In this document: one piece after another, positions 1 through 6,322 of the stretch
How positions within the stretch are numbered: the first letter of the stretch is position 1
How the letters are laid out: the number at the start of each line of letters is the position of its first letter
DNA from: Candidatus Parcubacteria bacterium
GTDB taxonomy: Bacteria; Patescibacteriota; Minisyncoccia; Phycocordibacterales; SBAW01
Reading direction: 5' to 3'
Length of the DNA stretch: 7,482 nucleotides
NCBI GenBank assembly: GCA_019661855.1
Contig: JAIFWM010000031.1
Coordinates: 1 to 7,482 of the forward strand
Made by a program: the position numbers and the translations under genes
The notes under the pieces: model-generated
The model's input: the letters and a program-made list of their open reading frames with translations, nothing else
What the model was told of the DNA's origin: nothing
Databases searched by the model: none

Positions 1-229
1 GTATTCGCATCTCAGAAATAAGCACATTTTTCTTCTCGTTGCTGTCTGCATTGACTACCTCGTCAGACACTTTATTTTGCTTGGCTCGCATTTCCTCGAC
101 CTCATGCAAAAGTGCACGACGTTTTTCATCCACTGACAAGAGCTTGTCGATATCAACATCTATGCGCTTTTTTTTGGCGCCTGCCTTTACGAGATCACTA
201 TTTTCTCGAATAAACTTGATATCTAACAT
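1..229 (-). CDS. serS: Seryl-tRNA synthetase, N-terminal part (cut by left edge)
   Basis: Reading the minus strand from the ATG at 229-227 gives 76 codons without a stop, running off the left edge. The protein begins MLDIKFIRENSDLVK, then has DIDKLLSVDEKRRALLHEVE and MRAKQNKVS at about residues 27-55. This is the characteristic start of bacterial SerRS: the short N-terminal strand and helix followed by the long antiparallel coiled-coil arm that grips the variable arm of tRNA-Ser. By family, the enzyme charges tRNA-Ser with serine in the cytoplasm; its class II catalytic core lies outside the window. The gene is divergent from dprA with 9 bp between start codons. No Shine-Dalgarno precedes the ATG, and a -10-like CATACT lies 6 nt upstream, so a leaderless mRNA is possible. 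Identification is by recognised N-terminal sequence only, but the match is strong. Confidence 0.93.
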   Translation of the reverse strand, partial: MLDIKFIRENSDLVKAGAKKKRIDVDIDKLLSVDEKRRALLHEVEEMRAKQNKVSDEVVNADSNEKKNVLISEMRI

Positions 230-235
230 ATATGT
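226..235. repeat. 10-bp perfect palindrome between serS and dprA
   Basis: ACATATATGT is a perfect inverted repeat with no spacer. It covers the serS start codon and most of the serS-dprA gap. It could be an operator half-site pair, or simply an AT-rich promoter sequence that is symmetric by chance; alternating AT sequence makes chance plausible. Confidence 0.35.
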
Positions 236-263
236 AGTATGAATCGTACAATGCCACACCCAA
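226..263 (-). promoter_or_regulatory. Candidate serS promoter (leaderless)
   Basis: On the minus strand, TTGGGT (plus 263-258), a 16-nt spacer and CATACT (plus 241-236) are followed after 6 nt by the serS ATG at 229. Transcription would start at or beside the A of the ATG. The -10 box overlaps the dprA start codon, so the two genes would share control DNA. Neither hexamer is a perfect consensus, so this is a moderate inference. Confidence 0.35.
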
Positions 264-1111
264 TACGGCAACTCAAATACGACGCATTCCCGAAACTTCT
301 CCGGGAGATCCCTCAGCCTCCAAAAATGCTCTACATACGCGGAGAGATGCCAGGCGAGGACTATACCTACCTATGTGTAGTAGGTTCGCGCCGCACCAGT
401 ATCTATGGCCGCCGCATGTGTGCGAGCTTGATTGCAGGTTTGGCTAAACACAAAATCGCAATCGCTTCTGGCCTGGCACTTGGTATCGATGCTGAGGCAC
501 ACAAAGCTGCGCTTGATGTCGGGTTGCCCACCGTGGCTTGCCTCCCCTCTTCATTGGATGAGGAAAGTTTGTATCCAGTGGCAAATCGTCCTCTAGCTGC
601 GCGAATCTTAGCGCGCGGCGGAGCGTTGCTTTCAGAATATAAGCCACAACACAAAGCAATGGTTCATAATTTTATTGCCCGCAACCGCATTATGTCGGGG
701 CTTTCGAAAGCAACACTTATTATAGAAGCGGGCGAAAAATCAGGGACACTCATTACCGCCAGACTCGCGCTCGACTACAACCGCGAGGTCATGGGTATCC
801 CTCACGAGTTAGGCCGCGAAACAGGAGCAGGAGTTAATCGTCTTTTGCGCGAAGGTGCAACCTTAGTGCGCAACTCTCAAGATATTTTAGAAACATTGGG
901 TATTAAACCTGTTGAACCAACTCAAGACACTCTCCCCACGGACTTAACAGAAATTGAATCTAAAGTTCTTGTTGCCCTAACCGACGCGTTAGTACGCGAC
1001 GAATTAATAGAACGCACCGAACTAAGTGCTCAAGATACCAACATCGCACTCTCCTCTCTTTTAATACGAGGACTCATTACTGAGCGCTTGGGCAAAATTG
1101 AAAGGGTGTGA
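239..1111 (+). CDS. dprA: DNA processing protein DprA (Smf), short form
   Basis: DprA binds incoming single-stranded DNA during natural transformation, protects it and loads RecA onto it in the cytoplasm. The 290-residue protein shows the Rossmann-like fold motifs of the family: VGSRRTSIYG (48-57), SGLALGIDAEAH (77-88), FIARNRIMSGL (145-155), EAGEKSGTLIT (163-173) and GAGVNRLLREGA (196-207). Residues about 235-290 fit the C-terminal winged-helix (DML1-like) domain. The core starts almost at once, at LREIPQPPKMLYIRG, so the N-terminal SAM-like domain of larger homologues is missing. No Shine-Dalgarno lies before ATG 239. An in-frame ATG at 251 (Met5) is an alternative start; TTGATA (216-221), a 16-nt spacer and TATGAA (238-243) would place a transcript start near it. 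The gene is divergent from serS and followed after 43 bp by an unknown gene. Family assignment is very secure; the exact start is not. Confidence 0.96.
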   Translation: MNRTMPHPIRQLKYDAFPKLLREIPQPPKMLYIRGEMPGEDYTYLCVVGSRRTSIYGRRMCASLIAGLAKHKIAIASGLALGIDAEAHKAALDVGLPTVACLPSSLDEESLYPVANRPLAARILARGGALLSEYKPQHKAMVHNFIARNRIMSGLSKATLIIEAGEKSGTLITARLALDYNREVMGIPHELGRETGAGVNRLLREGATLVRNSQDILETLGIKPVEPTQDTLPTDLTEIESKVLVALTDALVRDELIERTELSAQDTNIALSSLLIRGLITERLGKIERV

Positions 1112-1127
1112 TAGCGTTAAGTTTAAT
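1098..1127 (+). promoter_or_regulatory. Candidate promoter for the 142-residue gene
   Basis: TTGAAA (1098-1103) and TTTAAT (1122-1127) are 18 nt apart, at the end of dprA and in the gap after it. A transcript would start near 1134, giving a leader of about 20 nt that includes the strong ribosome binding site. There is no terminator after dprA, so read-through from dprA is an alternative source of the message. Confidence 0.4.
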
Positions 1128-1143
1128 AGTCCTTTACCAGCAG

Positions 1144-1149
1144 AGGAGG
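1144..1149 (+). promoter_or_regulatory. Strong Shine-Dalgarno deciding the start at 1155
   Basis: AGGAGG lies 5 nt before ATG 1155 and is a perfect anti-16S match. It is the only canonical ribosome binding site before any gene in this window, and it rules in ATG 1155 over the upstream in-frame TTG at 1098, which sits inside the end of dprA. Confidence 0.88.
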
Positions 1150-1154
1150 CAACG

Positions 1155-1583
1155 ATGCCAAAGAAGAGAAGCGGCGCTGAGTATCTAAAAGCTTGCGCAA
1201 AAGCAATTGCACTCATGGACAAGGGATGGACAAGGTTACACATCTTCAACGAAGGAGGTACCGGCTTAAGTTTTGGATCAATCAATGGAGTTCTCAATAG
1301 AGAGACTCGCAGGCGAAAGGGTTTACCTGTAGATCCACATTCTAAAAAACCAAGAGGTACCAAGGGCAGCAAGAAAGGATCTCCGCAACACGCCACTTTT
1401 GTTTTAAATTCCAGCCAACAATATCCGTATGCAGAAGTAAGGAAGACAGATTCTTTCGTATCTGCACTCGATCGAAGGTTGAAAGGATACACTGACCGCA
1501 CAGGTTCCAGTGCGATGCCAGCTCCAGACGACGAGCTCACGAAAGAAGACATTGCATTTCTGGAGCGAAAACTTTATACATGA
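1155..1583 (+). CDS. Hypothetical basic protein, 142 residues
   Basis: I do not recognise this protein. It has no signal peptide or membrane segment, so it is probably cytoplasmic. Residues 1-56 look helical and basic: an amphipathic stretch (EYLKACAKAIALMDKG), then GWTRLHIFNEGG, LSFGSINGVLNRETRRRKG, which could be a helix-turn-helix-like DNA-binding unit. Residues 58-78 are a Lys/Gly/Pro-rich linker (HSKKPRGTKGSKKG). The tail (124-142) is acidic then helical (DDELTKEDIAFLERKL). A role in nucleic-acid binding is only an inference from charge and layout. Support for a real gene: a perfect Shine-Dalgarno 5 nt before ATG 1155 and a rho-independent terminator 16 bp after the stop. Arginine codon choice is odd: seven of about thirteen are AGA/AGG, against about two in all of dprA, which uses CGN. 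This suggests separate ancestry or low expression. Confidence 0.8.
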   Translation: MPKKRSGAEYLKACAKAIALMDKGWTRLHIFNEGGTGLSFGSINGVLNRETRRRKGLPVDPHSKKPRGTKGSKKGSPQHATFVLNSSQQYPYAEVRKTDSFVSALDRRLKGYTDRTGSSAMPAPDDELTKEDIAFLERKLYT

Positions 1584-1599
1584 CTGCAGCAACGCTAGG

Positions 1600-1634
1600 G
1601 GGCGCTGGACACTACTGTGCCGGCGCCCTTTTTT
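1600..1634 (+). terminator. Rho-independent terminator
   Basis: GGGCGCTGG (1600-1608) pairs with CCGGCGCCC (1620-1628) with one G-T wobble; after a single bulged A, CAC (1610-1612) pairs with GTG (1617-1619) around a TACT loop. Six T residues follow (1629-1634). The hairpin is GC-rich and the T run is immediate. It ends the transcript of the 142-residue gene, and of dprA if they are co-transcribed, and separates them from the pump operon. No A run precedes the hairpin, so it works in the plus direction only. Confidence 0.92.
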
Positions 1635-1658
1635 AACACTTCATTTATGTAGTATTTG

Positions 1659-1667
1659 TGCTATAAT
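1659..1667 (+). promoter_or_regulatory. Extended -10 promoter of the RND pump operon, leaderless
   Basis: TGCTATAAT is a perfect extended -10 element (TGn plus TATAAT at 1662-1667). The adaptor ATG at 1674 is 6 nt downstream of the hexamer, where a transcript normally starts, so the mRNA would begin at or next to the start codon. No good -35 is seen: ACTTCA (1638-1643, 18-nt spacer) is weak, as expected for an extended -10 promoter. There is no Shine-Dalgarno before ATG 1674, which fits leaderless translation. The promoter begins 25 bp after the upstream terminator ends. Confidence 0.82.
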
Positions 1668-1673
1668 ACTGTC

Positions 1674-3221
1674 ATGTCTGCATTTCTTAGGGCTGTTAAG
1701 GCTGCCTTTTTTTCATTTATTACCTACGTGCGTCATTTGAGTCGCCGAACGCTTCTTATTATTAGCGCTATTGTAGTCGTTCTCCTTATTGTAGTTTCGT
1801 TTATGGGCAAGGGCGAAACTACTGCTCCTATCAACACAACTCGAAACGTCGAGTTGCGTTCAGTTGCCGAACTTTCATCAGAAAGTTCTGGTCTGGCACT
1901 TGGTGGCACTGTAAGCTCCAAATCTGAAGCAACGGTTCGTACCGAAAAAGCAGGCGAAGTCAGAGCCGTTCACTACCAACTCGGAGACAGTGTCGGCGCA
2001 GGAGCCGTTGTCGCTGAAATTGAAAATGCATCCGAACGTGCAGCAGTACTTCAGGCACAAGCAGGAGTGGAGGCAGCACAGGCATCTGCAGAATCTTCAG
2101 GTGCTGGATTCACCGGGGCTAAAAGTGGCGCAGTAAATGCCCTCCTCACTGCCTATGCTGCAGCAGAAAACTCAGCCAATGTAGGGGGCGCAAATTTGCT
2201 CTTCTACAAGTTTGACGCAACTCCTGTTCAGTATGGTTTGCGCGTGCAGTCAGATGCGGCACAAGCTAAAAAGAATGCGGAGAACCTTCGTGCACAACTA
2301 GACCCAGTACTCGAGCGACATAACAAGATGTCAGTGAGTTTGTCAGAAAACAGCAATCTCACTTTAGAACTTAATACTACTGAAGCAGAGTTACGCCAGG
2401 TACGCAGCATGCTCGACTCAACACTCGAAGCGCTCAACAAAGGCAAAACGGACAATGTGGTAAGCGAGACGGATCTTACTACCTATAAAGAAAGTGTTGT
2501 CGCTCAGCGCAGCAGCGTTACCACTGCCCTTTCGGGTATTACGACTGCGCGACAAAGTTTAGCGAGCGCCGAGGCTAACAGTTCAGGCGGATCTTCTGCA
2601 AGCGCTGCTGCAATTAAACAAGCTGAAGCTAATTTAGCAGCTGCACGTGCAAACTTTGAACATTCAATAATTCGCGCACCTATTTCAGGTACGATCAATT
2701 CGCTAACGCTCAAACTTGGCGATTATGTCCAAACTGGCTCTCCTGTCCTCACCGTCGCTAATAACAACGCACTTGAGGTTATTACCTACGTGACTGAGTC
2801 GGACGCACACGAGTTAAGCGTCGGGAGTACTGCACAACTCGAAGGAGGTGTGCAAGGCACTATTACGCGTATCGCGCCAGCACTGGACCCTATAACTAAA
2901 AAAATAGAGGTGCGTATTGGTGTTACATCTGGAGCCGACAAACTCACCAACGGTCAAGGAGTAACCATCACCCTTGCCCGCCCGCAAGTTACTACCACCA
3001 CGAACGCCCGAATTACCCTCCCACTTTCTGCACTCAAAATAACTGCGGACGATATTATTGTCTTTACGGTGGATGATGAAAGTAAATTAGTTCCTCATTC
3101 AGTCAAGTTAGGAACCTTGCTCGGCGATCGCGCTGAAGTAACAGAAGGGTTAACTCCCGACATGAAAGTTGTTACCGATGCACGTGGACTCCAAATTGGA
3201 GAAGTAGTTGTAGTTAAATAG
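1674..3221 (+). CDS. RND efflux pump adaptor (membrane fusion protein, HlyD/AcrA type)
   Basis: This subunit links the RND permease to whatever lies beyond the cell membrane. The 515-residue protein has a cytoplasmic N-terminus with basic residues, one membrane anchor (about 27-44, TLLIISAIVVVLLIVVSF) and no lipobox. The first lipoyl half is at about 87-118 (KAGEVRAVHYQLGDSVGAG), the second at about 331-362 (IIRAPISGTINSLTLKLGDY). Between them is an unusually long Ala/Ser/Glu-rich helical region of about 210 residues; AcrA has roughly 70 there. A beta-barrel follows (about 366-437) and a membrane-proximal domain (about 445-515, ITLPLSALK... to GLQIGEVVVVK). I chose ATG 1674 over the in-frame TTG at 1656 because the TTG lies upstream of and runs through the -10 box. 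The permease gene follows after 2 bp. Substrate cannot be told from sequence. Confidence 0.92.
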   Translation: MSAFLRAVKAAFFSFITYVRHLSRRTLLIISAIVVVLLIVVSFMGKGETTAPINTTRNVELRSVAELSSESSGLALGGTVSSKSEATVRTEKAGEVRAVHYQLGDSVGAGAVVAEIENASERAAVLQAQAGVEAAQASAESSGAGFTGAKSGAVNALLTAYAAAENSANVGGANLLFYKFDATPVQYGLRVQSDAAQAKKNAENLRAQLDPVLERHNKMSVSLSENSNLTLELNTTEAELRQVRSMLDSTLEALNKGKTDNVVSETDLTTYKESVVAQRSSVTTALSGITTARQSLASAEANSSGGSSASAAAIKQAEANLAAARANFEHSIIRAPISGTINSLTLKLGDYVQTGSPVLTVANNNALEVITYVTESDAHELSVGSTAQLEGGVQGTITRIAPALDPITKKIEVRIGVTSGADKLTNGQGVTITLARPQVTTTTNARITLPLSALKITADDIIVFTVDDESKLVPHSVKLGTLLGDRAEVTEGLTPDMKVVTDARGLQIGEVVVVK

Positions 3222-3223
3222 TC

Positions 3224-6200
3224 ATGTTACCTCTTTGGAACTTTTTTATAGCGAAGCGTCAATTTACCGCATTATTGATTGCGGGCTTGGTTATATGGGG
3301 AGTTGTCGCGGTAATTTCTATCACCAAAGAGTCTTCTCCTGAAGTTTCAATCCCTGTCGGTATCGTGTCAGTGGCACTCCCTGGCGGCTCAGCAGAAGAT
3401 GTTGAGCGTTTGGTGACACACAAGTTGGAGGAGCGCTTGGGTAACCTCCCCAACCTCGACGTACTCACCTCTTCCTCGCAAGACGGCCTTTCAATCGTGA
3501 CTGCACAGTTTCTTGCCTCTGCTGATCTTGATAAGTCGATCCAAAAACTCAAAGACGAAGTCGACAAGGTCAAAAGCGATCTACCTGAAGATGCAACAGA
3601 CCCAGTAGTTTCTGACGTTAACTTTGTTGACCAACCGATTCAAATTATTTCAATCACCACCGATCGACCGTTTTCAGAACTTGCCAACCTTGGGGAACAA
3701 CTTAAAAGCGAGCTCCAGGGCGTCAAGGGTGTTTCGCGCGTCGAAGTTTCTGGTGTGCGCGACCGCGAGATCCAGGTTGTAGTTAAAAAGGAGGAGATAG
3801 CACGCCTCAGTATATCTCTGGCACAAATCACGAGCGCTATAGCACGCGCAAATTCGTCTCTCCCCGTGGGAGCTATCAACGTCGACAATGTTCTTTACAA
3901 TATTTCTTTCCAAGGAAGTTTTGACCAAGTGCAAGATATTGGGAGCGTACCAATACTCAACGTAAACAACCAGGTTATTTATTTGCGCGACATTGCTACT
4001 GTCTCAGATGGTGTTCAAAAGGCTAGCTCTTACTCACGTATTTCGGTTGGAGGCAAACCGTCGCAACAAGCACTTACTCTCGCGATCTTCAAAGTACGCG
4101 GCCAAGATGTTAATAAAACAACTACTGCAACTCGACAAAAAATCGATGAGTTAAAGAAAACCATTCTTGCAGGAAGCGATGTAGTTATCACCAACGACCT
4201 TGGCGAACAGGTACAAAAAGATCTCTCCGACCTTACTGAGACCGGCTTCATTACTATGATACTCGTGATGCTGTGTCTTTTTGCAACCATAGGATGGCGT
4301 GAGGCTATCATTGCCGGACTCTCTATTCCTCTCTCATTTCTTATTGCATTTATCGGACTCCTCTACACGGGCAATACTCTTAACTTTATTTCACTCTTTT
4401 CTCTTATTTTGGCGATCGGTATTTTGGTGGACTCCGGTATTGTGGTTGTTGAAGCAATTCACACTCGTCGACACCAATATGGCGATAAAGTGCGCGCTGC
4501 GCGCGAGGCACTTCAGGAATATGCATGGCCTCTTATTGGGGGCACCATGACGACTATTGCGGTGTTTTTACCACTCTTTTTTATTTCAGGTATTGTCGGA
4601 CAATTTATTTCTTCAATTCCATATACGGTGATATTTGTGCTTATTGCTTCGATTTTTGTTGCCTTGGGCTTAGTGCCTGCTCTTGCTATCGCGTTTGCAC
4701 GTGAAGAATCATCAGATCTTGCACACCGACAAGAAGAATACGCCGAGAAAGCACGAGCCTGGTATGCACAATTCCTCCACACTATATTTGAAAATCGTAA
4801 AACCCAAAATCGAATTCTATGGGGTATGGTGCTAGGACTTGTACTTGCGTTTGCACTTCCTATTAGCGGCATCCTTAAAACCAACTTCTTTCCTCAAGAA
4901 GACATAGACTTTTTGTATGTTGATATCGAGATGCCACCAGGCACTCCTCTTGCTATTACCGACCTCACAGCCCGCGCGGTTGAGGAAACGCTGTACGATG
5001 ACACTGAAATCGAATCACTTATCACTAGCGTTGGAGGCTTGAGTAGCTTCGGAAACGCTGCGTTTGGCGGAGGTCCCTCAAACGGCGAACGCTTCGCAAA
5101 TATTACGGTCACCTTACCTAAAGACCGCAAACGAAGTTCAACCCAAATTCTTGAAGATATTAAAAAGCGCGTATCGGTCGTTCATACAGGTATTGTGCGC
5201 CCTGGCCAACCCAGCGGTGGACCACCCGTCGGTGCTGCTATCGACTTAAAATATTTGGGAGAAAACCGTGACGTACTCGACCAGGCACTTGCTCAGGCAG
5301 GCCGCACACTTGCCCAAACTCCCGGCGCCACAGAAATAACCGCCTCGAACAAAAACGACTCTACTCAATTTGTTCTCACTGTCGATCGCAACAAACTCGC
5401 AAGTCTGGGTCTTTCACCTGCTGAAGTTGCAGGAGTGCTACGTACTGCCATTGCTGGTAATAAAGCTACAACGCTCACCGGTGGCGCCAAAGACGTAGAC
5501 GTAATGGTCACGCTTAATCTCAACCCAAATTTTGAAGATCCATATCAAGCTTCACAAACCACACTCGACGCCGTACGCCAAATTCCCCTCACCACTCCAA
5601 GTGGCACGACAGTGCTCTTGGGATCGGTAATTAATGAACGTCTCGACCGCACCAATGCAGTTATTAACCACGAAGACAAGCAGCGCTTGGGAGAAATAAC
5701 GGCAAACGTGGCCCCTGGTTACACCCCGGGCGATGTATTGGCTGCGTTTAATAAAAATATGGAGGCAACACCACTTCCGGAGGGTGTGCACCTCAAAGTG
5801 GGTGGTGAAAACGAACAGACCAACCAATCCTTTATGGAAATGTTCTTCGCGTTGATCGGAGGCATTGGACTCATGTTTGTTATTCTCGTGCTCTCCTTTA
5901 ACTCATTGCGTTTCAGCGGCTATCTTTTGTCGGCAGTACCACTTTCACTTATTGGTGTGTTTGGAGGACTCACCCTCACAGGACAAACTCTTTCCTTCTC
6001 TTCACTTCTTGGCATCATCGCGCTTGCAGGCGTCATTATTAACCACGCGATAATTCTTATGGACTCAATTTTGCGTCGTGTTAAAGACGGTGCAGGTAAA
6101 CAGTTTAAAGACATCGTCGTCGAGTCTGCAGTGTCTCGCTTGCGTCCTATTGTCCTTACCACTATTACCACCGTTATTGGCATGATTCCTTTGATTTTTG

Positions 6201-6322
6201 TATCGCCACTGTGGGGGCCGTTGGCGTTTGCTATTCTCTTTGGACTGTCCTTTTCGATGACACTAACGCTTCTCCTTATTCCTATCTTGGTGTATCGTTG
6301 GCCAGGTAAGCTGAATAAATGA
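3224..6322 (+). CDS. RND-family efflux permease (AcrB/SwrC superfamily)
   Basis: A 1032-residue inner-membrane transporter, full length for the family, which exports substrates using an ion gradient. It has the duplicated RND layout: TM1 (about 13-33), a large outer loop (about 35-335) with PGGSAEDVERLVTHKLEE, TM2-TM6 (about 340-490), TM7 (about 531-551), a second large loop (about 555-868) with NFFPQEDIDFLYVDIEMPPGT, and TM8-TM12 (about 871-1025). TM4 reads AIGILVDSGIVVVEAI: Asp403 matches AcrB Asp407, but Ser404 replaces Asp408. TM10 reads GVIINHAIILMD, with Asn940 where AcrB has Lys940. TM11 keeps Arg972 and Thr979 (RLRPIVLT), equivalent to AcrB Arg971 and Thr978. These choices fit the HAE1-like/SwrC side of the superfamily rather than heavy-metal exporters. 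The start lies 2 bp after the adaptor stop without a well-placed ribosome site, so translation is probably coupled; the end overlaps topA. Drug, lipid or surfactant-like substrates are all possible. Confidence 0.95.
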   Translation: MLPLWNFFIAKRQFTALLIAGLVIWGVVAVISITKESSPEVSIPVGIVSVALPGGSAEDVERLVTHKLEERLGNLPNLDVLTSSSQDGLSIVTAQFLASADLDKSIQKLKDEVDKVKSDLPEDATDPVVSDVNFVDQPIQIISITTDRPFSELANLGEQLKSELQGVKGVSRVEVSGVRDREIQVVVKKEEIARLSISLAQITSAIARANSSLPVGAINVDNVLYNISFQGSFDQVQDIGSVPILNVNNQVIYLRDIATVSDGVQKASSYSRISVGGKPSQQALTLAIFKVRGQDVNKTTTATRQKIDELKKTILAGSDVVITNDLGEQVQKDLSDLTETGFITMILVMLCLFATIGWREAIIAGLSIPLSFLIAFIGLLYTGNTLNFISLFSLILAIGILVDSGIVVVEAIHTRRHQYGDKVRAAREALQEYAWPLIGGTMTTIAVFLPLFFISGIVGQFISSIPYTVIFVLIASIFVALGLVPALAIAFAREESSDLAHRQEEYAEKARAWYAQFLHTIFENRKTQNRILWGMVLGLVLAFALPISGILKTNFFPQEDIDFLYVDIEMPPGTPLAITDLTARAVEETLYDDTEIESLITSVGGLSSFGNAAFGGGPSNGERFANITVTLPKDRKRSSTQILEDIKKRVSVVHTGIVRPGQPSGGPPVGAAIDLKYLGENRDVLDQALAQAGRTLAQTPGATEITASNKNDSTQFVLTVDRNKLASLGLSPAEVAGVLRTAIAGNKATTLTGGAKDVDVMVTLNLNPNFEDPYQASQTTLDAVRQIPLTTPSGTTVLLGSVINERLDRTNAVINHEDKQRLGEITANVAPGYTPGDVLAAFNKNMEATPLPEGVHLKVGGENEQTNQSFMEMFFALIGGIGLMFVILVLSFNSLRFSGYLLSAVPLSLIGVFGGLTLTGQTLSFSSLLGIIALAGVIINHAIILMDSILRRVKDGAGKQFKDIVVESAVSRLRPIVLTTITTVIGMIPLIFVSPLWGPLAFAILFGLSFSMTLTLLLIPILVYRWPGKLNK

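Noticed and set aside
39..242. Plus-strand ORF of 67 codons at the left edge
   Set aside because: It is antisense to the clearly recognisable serS N-terminus on the minus strand and has no family-like sequence.
1098..1154. TTG start extending the unknown protein by 19 residues
   Set aside because: The TTG lies inside the dprA coding end and has no ribosome site, while ATG 1155 has AGGAGG at ideal spacing.
1061..1552. Minus-strand ORF of 163 codons across the unknown gene
   Set aside because: It has no ribosome site, runs into dprA and has low-complexity Ser/Leu-rich sequence; the plus-strand gene has a perfect Shine-Dalgarno and a correctly oriented terminator.
1656..1673. TTG start extending the adaptor by 6 residues
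   Set aside because: Its codons include the TATAAT -10 box, so they would not be transcribed from this promoter.
4513..4884. Minus-strand ORF of 123 codons inside the permease gene
   Set aside because: It is a shadow of the permease coding frame with no start signal and no recognisable domain; the plus-strand frame encodes conserved TM5-TM7.
5552..5827. Minus-strand ORF of 91 codons opposite the permease
   Set aside because: It is a coding shadow of the second periplasmic loop with no independent promoter or ribosome site.
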